In this document: positions 35,304-42,223 of the stretch, in pieces
Layout: each line of letters starts with the position of its first letter
How positions within the stretch are numbered: position 1 is the stretch's first letter
From: a virus
Reading direction: 5' to 3' (one strand)
Length of the DNA: 54,537 bases
Virus record (IMG/VR): IMGVR_UViG_3300034022_000096
Span: 1 to 54,537 of that record
Notes under the pieces: model-generated
What the model was told of the DNA's origin: nothing
The model's database searches: none
Seen by the model: the letters and a program-made list of their open reading frames with translations, nothing else
Made by a program: the position numbers and the translations under genes

Positions 35304-35527
35304 GATTTTTTCTTCTCATGCATTTCGTAGAGCGTGGTGATGTACGCGATTAACTTATCGCGGGGGTAGCCCGTCTTGTATGCAAGCGTACACAGGTAGC
35401 TTAAAAGTGCAGAGATGCCTATGTTCACCTCTTTATCACCCATCAGTTCCATCAATTCGTCTACTGCGGCTTCCACTTTCTGCTGTTGAGCCCGACGTTC
35501 GCGTGTTTCCTCTATGTCTTTGGTCAT
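35300..35527 (-). CDS. small helical protein of unknown function
   Basis: A 75-residue protein, largely alpha-helical, with a charged start (EETRERRAQQQKVEAAVDEL) and a second half with hydrophobic helices (ISALLSYLCTLAYKTG). It overlaps neighbours by ATGA on both sides. No motif recognised. Confidence 0.58.
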   Translation of the reverse strand: MTKDIEETRERRAQQQKVEAAVDELMELMGDKEVNIGISALLSYLCTLAYKTGYPRDKLIAYITTLYEMHEKKKS

Positions 35528-35805
35528 GATAAGACCTCCTTTAAAGTTTGTATGTTGTCCTCATTGATGACAACGGCTATCCCCCCTGCGCCACGTATGC
35601 GGCTCAGATGGGCTTCTTGTAGAGCGGTGGTTTTACCCTTACCCGCTTTTGCTTCAATGCCAACGAACTTGCCGTTAGCACATACAAGGAAGTCAGGCAC
35701 CCCTGAGTTCCCGTATCCTGTCCCGATGGGCATGGCGTAGTACACACCCAACTCATCTAGTATCTTACGTATTTGCTTCTTGACTTTTACTTCTGGTGTT
35801 GACAT
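35524..35805 (-). CDS. VRR-NUC domain nuclease
   Basis: A 93-residue single-domain nuclease. The VRR-NUC core is seen: GVPDFLVC (D38), then VGIEAKAGKG (E51, K53), then TTALQEAHL (Q63) and the conserved ending GGIAVVINED. This family cleaves branched or structured DNA and is common in phages as a stand-alone protein that acts with helicases. AGGAGG precedes the ATG. Upstream is a noncoding interval with several inverted repeats (35806-35973), which is the 5' untranslated region of this gene if the operon is continuous. Confidence 0.85.
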   Translation of the reverse strand: MSTPEVKVKKQIRKILDELGVYYAMPIGTGYGNSGVPDFLVCANGKFVGIEAKAGKGKTTALQEAHLSRIRGAGGIAVVINEDNIQTLKEVLS

Positions 35806-35982
35806 GTCAACCTCCTGTTAATTAGGCGAGGGGGTAAAGTAGATTACGCGCCCCCTCGTATCGCGTTGCGGAATGGCAACAAGAGGTAATTCTTCAAAGG
35901 ACTGACGCCCCTTGTTGCCGACAAAGTGTGGTCGCATCTACTAGGCTTGCACAAATCGCCTTATCAACACACGTCAGTCCTT
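35806..35982 (-). other. noncoding interval with nested inverted repeats
   Basis: A gene-free gap of 168 bases with three perfect long inverted repeats. (1) AAGGACTGACG (35897-35907) with CGTCAGTCCTT (35972-35982), 11 bp, 64-base spacer; its outer arm includes the stop codon of the upstream gene. (2) GGCAACAAG (35875-35883) with CTTGTTGCC (35911-35919), 9 bp; its right arm lies inside the spacer of (1). (3) CGAGGGGG (35827-35834) with CCCCCTCG (35851-35858), 8 bp, 16-base loop, just before the ribosome binding site of the VRR-NUC gene. A short GTTGC/GCAAC pair competes with (2). Repeats (1) and (2) cannot both form fully as nested stems, which suggests alternative folds. It is not tRNA-like. 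Confidence 0.6.
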
Positions 35983-36240
35983 GGATTCTTTTACACTTCT
36001 TCTGCCTGTGTAGTTAGGCTTTGGGCAGTTCTCAGGCACGTCAACGACGACCCAGATTGCGGCTAGTGTATTGCGGTGAGTTGACTTCTCCCACCGATCG
36101 ACGTACACCCCAAACACACTCTCCAATGCTTTGTTGACAACACGCTTGTCTATGCCCGTGAGCCTAGATATATCGCTTGACTTCAAACCATCGGGGTGTT
36201 GTTTGAGTGTATCTCGAATGATATTGTGATTACTCTTCAC
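35974..36240 (-). CDS. winged-helix-like DNA-binding protein
   Basis: An 88-residue protein. The start is GTG at 36240, just after an in-frame stop and overlapping the previous gene by 11 bases. Residues 8-42 (LKQHPDGLKSSDISRLTGIDKRVVNKALE) look like a winged helix-turn-helix; a strand pair with Trp follows (AAIWVVVDV). It may regulate nearby genes. The stop codon lies in an arm of the 11-bp inverted repeat, so the 3' end could be structured. No target is known. Confidence 0.58.
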   Translation of the reverse strand: MKSNHNIIRDTLKQHPDGLKSSDISRLTGIDKRVVNKALESVFGVYVDRWEKSTHRNTLAAIWVVVDVPENCPKPNYTGRRSVKESKD

Positions 36241-36382
36241 TCTTCATCTCTCGGACATACTGCGCAAAACTTGCGGCAGTATCCCCAAAGTTTTTCATAG
36301 CATCAAACGCAAGCGCAACTTCTTCTAGCGTGTGATTGCGCACAGCTTGACGTAGCGTTTCAAGTACTTCATCTTGTGTCAT
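36230..36382 (-). CDS. 50-residue protein related to the 34822 gene product at its start
   Basis: A 50-residue helical protein starting MTQDEVLETLRQAVRN and continuing with ALAFDAMKNFGDTAASF. The first 15 bases equal those of the gene at 34822, and the first ten residues differ at only two positions. GAGGGA lies before the ATG. It overlaps both neighbouring genes by 11-14 bases. A partial gene duplication is likely. Function unknown. Confidence 0.5.
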   Translation of the reverse strand: MTQDEVLETLRQAVRNHTLEEVALAFDAMKNFGDTAASFAQYVREMKSEE

Positions 36383-36575
36383 GTTCCCTCGCTCTCAACA
36401 TGGCGTCTGCCATTCTGTAAGATAACTCCGCAAACTGGTCGTGTGAATTTACTACTGTTGTCAGTTCAGAATTGCTGAACATACCTTGCATAGCTCGCGC
36501 CGCAAAGTAGTCACGAATACTGATGCCAAAATGCCCATCGTCTGGAAACGCTTGTTGCTTTTGATCTTCTCTCAT
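36369..36575 (-). CDS. small protein of unknown function
   Basis: A 68-residue protein with HFGISIRDYFAARAMQGM near residues 15-32, a phrase I recall in small phage proteins of unknown role (ISIRDYFAA). The second half is helical with Arg and Ala. It lies 1 base after the preceding gene and overlaps the 50-residue gene by 14 bases. Function not known. Confidence 0.6.
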   Translation of the reverse strand: MREDQKQQAFPDDGHFGISIRDYFAARAMQGMFSNSELTTVVNSHDQFAELSYRMADAMLRAREHDTR

Positions 36576-36576
36576 G

Positions 36577-36735
36577 CTAGTCCTCCATAATTTCTAAAAG
36601 AATACTGTGCTTAACTATTTCCAACACGCCTAGCACAGTAGTGGCGCGTATCGTGCCTTCGTAACGCTCAATAACTTTACACAGTTCTTGAGTCAAGCCG
36701 TCAACCAATTCATTTTGCAGTTGTATCGAGTCCAT
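36577..36735 (-). CDS. small helical protein of unknown function
   Basis: A 52-residue protein from the ATG at 36735, which has GGAGG five bases upstream; a longer frame begins inside the previous gene and lacks a ribosome binding site. The sequence is helical with alternating hydrophobic and acidic residues. The gene ends 1 base before the next. Function unknown. Confidence 0.55.
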   Translation of the reverse strand: MDSIQLQNELVDGLTQELCKVIERYEGTIRATTVLGVLEIVKHSILLEIMED

Positions 36736-36736
36736 A

Positions 36737-37300
36737 TCAACCTCCAAACATTTTCTTGAGGTAGTCATACAACTCGCGTGCTTGTATCACGTTCATGTGT
36801 TTGATAACTTCTTCTGGAGGCTTACCGAACACAATAGTATTCACAACGCGCTTGCTCGTAGCTTCGGGATGTAGCGCGGCAATGCCATCGCCTGCGGTCG
36901 CTAGTGGTCGCTTGTGGTCGTTAGTGGTCGCTGGCTTGACTTTCGTAGGCGCTTTGACCTTCTTGGCATACTTAGCGCTTGCCTTCATAGGTGTGTACTC
37001 GTCCACAGTAACGCGATAGCCGTGGTTGTTATCTCGCACAGCAAGACCCGCACGAACGAACTGCGCCATGAGTGCCGTGACTGATGACTCTTTGAACCCG
37101 TGTTTGGCTAGATCACGGCTCGCGGCTGTGGATGTTGTGCCGGGGTGCAATTTAATATAGTCAAAGGTGACTCGGGTCACGTTGTTCTGAACTTCGAATA
37201 CTGGTCTATTTTGCATAAGTTTCTCCTTGAGTTGTTGTCCTGTGGGGGTGGGTTCCCACGCATTGATTGCACTTCTAAGTGCGGATTGAATATCAGGCAT
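36737..37300 (-). CDS. probable DNA-binding protein with winged-helix-like middle
   Basis: A 187-residue protein from the ATG at 37300 (AAAGGAAAC upstream). Residues about 45-90 (FDYIKLHPGTTSTAASRDLAKHGFKESSVTALMAQFVRAGLAVR) read as a winged helix-turn-helix with a following strand hairpin. A Lys-rich linker follows (about 110-130), then a helical C-terminus ending LYDYLKKMFGG. This layout suits a transcription or replication accessory factor. Part of the DNA for the linker is locally repetitive (tggtcgct motifs near 36900). Target unknown. Confidence 0.55.
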   Translation of the reverse strand: MPDIQSALRSAINAWEPTPTGQQLKEKLMQNRPVFEVQNNVTRVTFDYIKLHPGTTSTAASRDLAKHGFKESSVTALMAQFVRAGLAVRDNNHGYRVTVDEYTPMKASAKYAKKVKAPTKVKPATTNDHKRPLATAGDGIAALHPEATSKRVVNTIVFGKPPEEVIKHMNVIQARELYDYLKKMFGG

Positions 37301-37317
37301 GACCGTTTCCTTTCTGT

Positions 37318-37476
37318 TTATATGTCCAAGCGTTGTACCTGACGTGCAACCAACCACTTGTCTCCAAGCCTACGGATAGAGCGTACCCATTGGCGTTGAT
37401 AACTGCGGATGGTTTCGGGAGGTGCATCGTATGTAGAAAAGATGCGACGAACGTGTGTTAAGTATTTAGTTTTCAT
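37318..37476 (-). CDS. 52-residue basic protein
   Basis: A short frame with AAAGGT before its ATG encodes a highly basic peptide (many Arg and Lys) with Tyr and Trp residues: MKTKYLTHVRRIF, then SYQRQWVRSIRRLG. It fills the gap between the DUF3150-like gene and the previous gene exactly. The basic character suggests nucleic acid binding. Function unknown. Confidence 0.55.
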   Translation of the reverse strand: MKTKYLTHVRRIFSTYDAPPETIRSYQRQWVRSIRRLGDKWLVARQVQRLDI

Positions 37477-37485
37477 GATTACCTT

Positions 37486-38367
37486 TCAGAAGTTGAACTT
37501 GTCGAGGATGGCGTCTACGTTTCTCTTGACGTCTTGACGGATAGCCTCATTCTTTCGCAGATCCGTAGGAGTAACCCCCACAAGTAACTGCTCTAACTGA
37601 CTACGTGCAGTCTCAAGGGTAACGTCATTGGTTACGTTCAATGCCTTAGTGAGATCACACAACTCTAGCGCACCATCGACAAGCGTGTCGTGGAAGCGCC
37701 TTTGCTTAGCCTCACCGCCTACATAGTCAGTCGTCAGTCTATCTGACATACGTTTGAGGTGGGTGCTAAGTCTCTCACGCACATCTGCCATAGCAGAGTC
37801 GATGCGTTCCTGTGTCAGAGATTCAAGGCGAGCCTTGAGTTCTGCCTGTGCTTGGTTGCCCACATCTACGCGGAAGTCACCCGATGATGGGACTGGCATG
37901 TAGTTAACGCGGAACGAGAACTTAGTCATCATCTCATTAGCGGATGGGTAGTCATCTCTCTTGAACATGTCACCGAGAGCTAATGCCTGCGCTGTGATAA
38001 GCGTAGGGTAGATAACAACGAAAGCCTTGACCAGTGCCTCCATCTCTTCCTCGAAGTCATTCATGCGCTCAGTGAACTTCATGAAGTTGACAGTAGGTAA
38101 GAGACGCAGACCTGAGTCAGACCAAGGTGCTGTGTTGTCGTACACGAATTGACGTGCGCGACCGACCGCCTGTTGGATGATGTCCAACTCGGTGCGACCT
38201 GCGAGCAGGTGCTTGTTGACACGGGCGGCATCTTTAGCCCCCGCGTTCTTGCTTGCCACCACTTCACTGGTGGTAGTCTTGTCTAGCTTGCGTGCTGTCC
38301 ACACAGAAGCGTTGAACTCCACAAGCATTGCGCATGTGTCGATGTTGAGGCGAGGTGTAGTTGTCAT
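37486..38367 (-). CDS. DUF3150-like protein of the AAA+/VWA module
   Basis: A 293-residue soluble protein with an N-terminal part (EFNASVWTARKLDKT) and predicted long helices; phrases such as DNTAPWSDSGLRLLP and a long helical C-terminus resemble DUF3150 proteins, which I know to be encoded beside a MoxR-like ATPase and a VWA protein in plasmids and phages. AAGGAG precedes the ATG. It is the third gene of the unit started at 40764. In related modules the function is unknown; a substrate or adaptor of the ATPase is a reasonable guess. The family assignment is from memory and context. Confidence 0.55.
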   Translation of the reverse strand: MTTTPRLNIDTCAMLVEFNASVWTARKLDKTTTSEVVASKNAGAKDAARVNKHLLAGRTELDIIQQAVGRARQFVYDNTAPWSDSGLRLLPTVNFMKFTERMNDFEEEMEALVKAFVVIYPTLITAQALALGDMFKRDDYPSANEMMTKFSFRVNYMPVPSSGDFRVDVGNQAQAELKARLESLTQERIDSAMADVRERLSTHLKRMSDRLTTDYVGGEAKQRRFHDTLVDGALELCDLTKALNVTNDVTLETARSQLEQLLVGVTPTDLRKNEAIRQDVKRNVDAILDKFNF

Positions 38368-38385
38368 GATAAGAACTCCTTGTGA

Positions 38386-39510
38386 TTACTTGGTTGAGAA
38401 AAAGATTTTGTGTTCAGCCAACATGCGACCGAACTCATTGATCGTAGCGAACATAGCCACACGCTGACTTGTTGCCACTGTGTTGCAGAAGATCGACTGC
38501 ATCTCTGCACGCATACGCCACACGTACTTGACGATGGCTTCTGCTTCTGTCCTGTCCGCTACGCGAGTAACGAACTGGAATACCTGAATCAACTGCGCCG
38601 TAGGGTTGTCGGACAGCGGTGCTGTGTCAGGTGATTTGATAACGCGAGAGTACTCGCAGATCTCACGACCGAAGCGAATGAACGATGACAATGCCTGTGC
38701 AGTAGTAGCACCGACAGTACCAACGAGAGCCGCCTCAAGTGTGTCGTCATCGAGAACACCAAGACCCGCATCGAGGATGTCACTAGCGGCAACCAACGAG
38801 CGAGGTGTAGCGTATGCAAGTTGCATAGACTTGGGGTTGAAGATGAAGCCGTTGTCTTTGGACAAGTCCTTGCCCTCGAACATACCGCCCTTCTCGTAGT
38901 CAAGGAACGATTGCATAACGCGTGGCTCGTTGCTGACGAAAGCAATAATCATTGGGTTGACACGATTGTCAGTAGCCCACTTGACCCACTCGTCAGCGCT
39001 AGGCTTACGCATCTTGACGAACACCAGACGATTACGCAAGTGTGCTTGAATGGAATCACCAAGACCCTCGATGGATAGATTGGTGAAGCACACGACCACA
39101 CTACCCTCAGGCATGCTTAGATTGCCGACCCTGCGCTCATAGATGATCGGAGCCAATACATTCTTGATGAACTGCGGTGCCTTGGCGATCTCATCAAGAC
39201 CTACGAGGATAGGCTTGGAGTTGTTGACACCGAGTTGATTGGATGCGCTGACACCGAAGCGCTCGTTGGGTAACTCACGAGACACGCCATTCTCACGATC
39301 GAGGTCAGGCATCCACACAGAGCCGTCAGACAACTGAGTGCAGTCAATAGGTTGCACAGCGATGTGGTCAGCAAACTTGGGTAGCTTGCGTAGCATGTGG
39401 AAGAGGGCAGTTTTGCCGATGCCGTTCTCGCCCTCCACAATGACTGTGCGCTTGTCACCGACAGCGGCAATGAGGGAAACAACTTGTGATGCGGATAAGA
39501 ATTGATTCAT
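38386..39510 (-). CDS. MoxR-like AAA+ ATPase
   Basis: A 374-residue protein from the ATG at 39510, preceded by GGAG; a TTG five codons earlier is part of the ribosome binding region. Walker A is GENGIGKT (27-34), Walker B is ILVGLDEIAK (D106, E107), and a sensor-1-like segment VVCFTNLS follows. The arrangement matches MoxR/CbbQ-type AAA+ proteins that act with a VWA-domain partner to remodel or activate other complexes. The partner is the adjacent upstream gene. The role in a phage is unknown; possible targets are host transcription or replication complexes. Confidence 0.8.
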   Translation of the reverse strand: MNQFLSASQVVSLIAAVGDKRTVIVEGENGIGKTALFHMLRKLPKFADHIAVQPIDCTQLSDGSVWMPDLDRENGVSRELPNERFGVSASNQLGVNNSKPILVGLDEIAKAPQFIKNVLAPIIYERRVGNLSMPEGSVVVCFTNLSIEGLGDSIQAHLRNRLVFVKMRKPSADEWVKWATDNRVNPMIIAFVSNEPRVMQSFLDYEKGGMFEGKDLSKDNGFIFNPKSMQLAYATPRSLVAASDILDAGLGVLDDDTLEAALVGTVGATTAQALSSFIRFGREICEYSRVIKSPDTAPLSDNPTAQLIQVFQFVTRVADRTEAEAIVKYVWRMRAEMQSIFCNTVATSQRVAMFATINEFGRMLAEHKIFFSTK

Positions 39511-39533
39511 GATAAAGATCTCCAAAGATTAAG

Positions 39534-40736
39534 TTAAACAGAAATGTGCAAGACTTTGCCATAGGTAGGAACGAATGACTCGTTCTCTACCACACCCCAC
39601 AGAGATGGCATTGGGGTATTCGGGGTATCGCAACCAAGGTAACCATCTGTCAACCAGACGATTGCCCGAGCGTCGATCTTGTGTTCCTTGATGTAGTCGA
39701 CAACAACATCAGGAGTAGTACCGCCACCGCCCTTGGGGTTCATGAGCGAAGCGATCTGTTCATAGTCAGCAGGCTTGAAGGCTTGGTCACCACATACAGT
39801 AGTGTCCCACCACAACACACGCACACCCGCAGGCTTGGTGATGTTGCAGATGCGAGCGATCTCACCGAACAGCAGACGATAGTAAGGATACATAGAGCCC
39901 GATGTGTCGACAGCAAGTATCAACTCACCGACTGACTCTGTGAAGTGCGATGGCATAACGAAGCCCGAAGCGAGCAAGCGTTTGTTGGGAGGACAGAAGC
40001 GTGAGTTGTCATCACCCGCAGAGATAGAACTAATCCATTCCTGCAATGCCTGCTTCCAGTCAGTCATGCGTTCCTTGGCAGTGCCTAAGATGTCACGACC
40101 ACCGCCCTCTTTACCCGCAAGCTTACGTGCAAGTATCTCGCCTTGACGATTGGCATCGTCGATCTGCTTGCCAAGCTTGTCTTGCTCGACTGGGTTGTCA
40201 TCGAACTCACCATCCTCATGTGCATCGAGGGGCTCATCGAAGTCACCACCGCCCTCGTTGTCACCCTTACCACCCGAGGGTTCCTTACGCCCACTCTTGA
40301 TGAGATCGTTGAGCACCTGCGGGAATGACCAACCGAAGTACTTGCGATCAATGCACAACGACTCAGTAGGACGCTCGACAAACTTGAAGTCAGGGTCGAG
40401 TTCCTCGATGAGTGCATTGACCACATAGTCGTGTGCTATGTTGGTAAGCTTGGGCATCTTGCGTGTGTACTCTTTGAACAAGATGCAGTGCTTGAGTGCA
40501 ACGTGAAAGTTCTCGTGCAGTACAAGGTAGCGCATCTGCTTGCGGTTGAGTGGCGTAATGAAGTCAGCGCCATACTTCTTGTCACGACCATTGGTAGCGG
40601 CAGTACGTACCTTGGTAGACACCTCGCTCTTACCTAGCATGATGACGCCTGACAGCAAGGCGAACTTAGGGTGACGCATACAGTCAATGTTTGCGGCTTG
40701 GACTCTCTGATTGAGAGTCATCTTCTCATAGCTCAT
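39534..40736 (-). CDS. VWA domain protein with N-terminal metallopeptidase-like domain
   Basis: A 400-residue protein. The N-terminal domain has a zinc motif HENFH at residues 74-78 and a later AHD (101-103) as possible extra ligands, as in the DUF2201 N-terminal domain. A Gly/Asp/Glu-rich linker (150-215) follows. The C-terminal von Willebrand A domain has a complete MIDAS: DTSGS (277-281), T340/T341 in GGGGTTPD, and D364 in LTDG. AGGAG precedes the ATG. With the AAA+ protein it should form a MoxR/VWA pair. The linker spacing suggests the two domains move independently. Whether the zinc site is catalytic is not shown by sequence. Confidence 0.8.
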   Translation of the reverse strand: MSYEKMTLNQRVQAANIDCMRHPKFALLSGVIMLGKSEVSTKVRTAATNGRDKKYGADFITPLNRKQMRYLVLHENFHVALKHCILFKEYTRKMPKLTNIAHDYVVNALIEELDPDFKFVERPTESLCIDRKYFGWSFPQVLNDLIKSGRKEPSGGKGDNEGGGDFDEPLDAHEDGEFDDNPVEQDKLGKQIDDANRQGEILARKLAGKEGGGRDILGTAKERMTDWKQALQEWISSISAGDDNSRFCPPNKRLLASGFVMPSHFTESVGELILAVDTSGSMYPYYRLLFGEIARICNITKPAGVRVLWWDTTVCGDQAFKPADYEQIASLMNPKGGGGTTPDVVVDYIKEHKIDARAIVWLTDGYLGCDTPNTPMPSLWGVVENESFVPTYGKVLHISV

Positions 40737-40763
40737 AGTGCTTCTCCTGTTTTGTTTAAAGAA

Positions 40764-40799
40764 ATTATAGCATAGGTTGTCAAAGACTTGACAACCTAT
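40764..40799 (-). promoter_or_regulatory. promoter with perfect palindromic operator for the AAA+/VWA operon
   Basis: On the minus strand a perfect extended -10 (TGC then TATAAT, with TATAAT at 40764-40769) lies 28 bases before the VWA start. The -35 region falls inside a perfect 12-bp inverted repeat with a 4-base centre (ATAGGTTGTCAA at 40772-40783, TTGACAACCTAT at 40788-40799). The -35 match is poor (TTGTCA at 19 or TGTCAA at 18 bases), so the promoter may rely on its extended -10 and be blocked by a protein on the palindrome. There is no T-run as in a terminator. The upstream gene ends 18 bases away. Confidence 0.65.
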
Positions 40800-40817
40800 C
40801 GGAAACCCTGATGTTAC

Positions 40818-41798
40818 TCAGGTGTGGATATTACTACGTGGGTATTCAGAATTTCTAGGGAATTGTTTCACCTCCTCTGGTTTCTTAAGTGAGTTACTGC
40901 CAACGTATTTCTGTATCCTGTCAAGGATGGCACGCCTGAACTCGACCATCTCAATAGGCTTCTTCAAGTCATCGATTGAACTTGTGGTCTGACTGCGAGA
41001 GTACCAGTTGCCTTGGATGTGGAAGTCCTCTTGGTCAGCACCACGCTTGGATGCGATGATGTTGTATGCACTCTGACACATCTCAAAGAACACATCGATG
41101 TCCTGTTGCCGTGGCTCGGGGTCATTCCACATCTCTTGTATCGCCATGTAGTACTCGCGGTTGTATCCCTCACCACCGAACGCTTGACCATACTTGTAGT
41201 CAAGCTTGCACTCAGCTTTGAACTCTGGCATACGCATCTGCGCAAGCATGATGTAGGGCTCGAAGTGTGCGGCAACCTTAGCCTTGAACTGGCGGACATC
41301 TTTGTCCGCGACTAGTCGGTAGTGCTTGGTGTGCTCAGACTGCGTAGGGTCTAGCAAGCCATCGACAAACACAGCGTCTAAGCTGAACGGCGTATCTCTG
41401 TCGCCGTCAACCATAAACGCCTTGGTGTAGATGGGCATGATGATTAGCTCGTCTGCGTGTGTTGTGTGGTCACGCCAGTCGACGTTCACACCAAGGTCAA
41501 CACGTAGTGTGTGACGCATGAACTGCTGACTAGTCTGCGATGAGTGACCCATGTACAGCCTACGCTCAACACGTTTGCCATCCACTACCTTGGGCTCGTA
41601 GAACCGCGCCATCACAGTCTGATACAGCTTGACGTCGAAGTACTTGCCATACTCATTACTGCCCTCGATGAGTCGGTGTTCTGAGCGTGGCTTGGGGTCA
41701 AGTGGTCGCTCGTTGGGTTGCCACGCACTACTGCGTACTGCACCTCGCATTGCAAATGTGCCTACTGCCTCGTCATAGTTTTTACATACGTATGCCAT
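40818..41798 (-). CDS. conserved protein of unknown function
   Basis: A 326-residue protein, hydrophilic, with no signal or membrane segment. It contains many Tyr and Arg, the phrase RRLYMGHSSQTSQQFMRHTLRVDLG near residues 78-102, and strand-helix alternation. No catalytic motif is evident. It is the gene directly before the AAA+/VWA promoter and could belong to the same process. A degenerate copy of the 15-bp palindrome family lies inside it at 41292-41309. Function unknown. Confidence 0.6.
   Translation of the reverse strand: MAYVCKNYDEAVGTFAMRGAVRSSAWQPNERPLDPKPRSEHRLIEGSNEYGKYFDVKLYQTVMARFYEPKVVDGKRVERRLYMGHSSQTSQQFMRHTLRVDLGVNVDWRDHTTHADELIIMPIYTKAFMVDGDRDTPFSLDAVFVDGLLDPTQSEHTKHYRLVADKDVRQFKAKVAAHFEPYIMLAQMRMPEFKAECKLDYKYGQAFGGEGYNREYYMAIQEMWNDPEPRQQDIDVFFEMCQSAYNIIASKRGADQEDFHIQGNWYSRSQTTSSIDDLKKPIEMVEFRRAILDRIQKYVGSNSLKKPEEVKQFPRNSEYPRSNIHT
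41292..41309 (-). repeat. degenerate copy of the GGACA palindrome family
   Basis: A 7-bp inverted repeat, GCGGACA and TGTCCGC, with a 4-base centre. On the minus strand the flanks are GTC before and CAGTT after, close to the GAGTT flank of the four better copies, but the centre is one base longer. It lies within a coding region, so it may be coincidental, although the extended flank match argues otherwise. Confidence 0.4.
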
Positions 41799-41803
41799 GA
41801 TAA

Positions 41804-42223
41804 TTACTCCTGTTCTAAAGTTGATGTTGATTCCCCTGTGGGGATTGTTGGAAACGATGTGTTAACTGCATGTGTTGTGGTGATGTAATCCCACAAGTCA
41901 CCATCATCGTCGTCTTCATTGCACACTTGAGCGCCGTCTTCTCCAACGCTGATAAACCTATACTTACCTCCCTTCTTTCCATAAATTAATACTGCATCTT
42001 TCATCAGTTGATGATGCGCTTGCACATCCTCGAACGAGTCGTACCACTTAACGCTCTCTTGCTTAAAGGTAATGATCGGGTCGTGCTTGTACCCATACTC
42101 ACACTCATTGATTGCTTGCGTAATCGGCGGTTCATTCTTCGCAAGCATTAGCGTTACGAAGTTGTCGCGTGTCTCGATGTCATCGAACTTAATGACATAC
42201 GCTACGTCTGATCTATATCCCAT
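41804..42223 (-). CDS. conserved phage protein of the MGYRSDVAY type
   Basis: A 139-residue protein beginning MGYRSDVAYVIKF, a start I recognise from many phage proteins of unknown role. A YDSFEDVQAHHQLM segment and a strongly acidic stretch (EDDDDGD) near residue 108 follow. It overlaps the previous gene by 11 bases. Function unknown. Confidence 0.65.
   Translation of the reverse strand: MGYRSDVAYVIKFDDIETRDNFVTLMLAKNEPPITQAINECEYGYKHDPIITFKQESVKWYDSFEDVQAHHQLMKDAVLIYGKKGGKYRFISVGEDGAQVCNEDDDDGDLWDYITTTHAVNTSFPTIPTGESTSTLEQE

Noticed and set aside
35897-35982. 86-base fold with an 11-bp closing stem that resembles a tRNA in size
   Set aside because: No T-loop sequence (TTCRA) and no D-arm or anticodon stem of correct length; reported as a structured noncoding region instead. 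No tRNA was recognised anywhere in the window.
40772-40799. 12-bp dyad read as a rho-independent terminator of the gene at 40818
   Set aside because: No T-run follows the stem in either direction, and an extended -10 promoter follows directly, so an operator is the better explanation.
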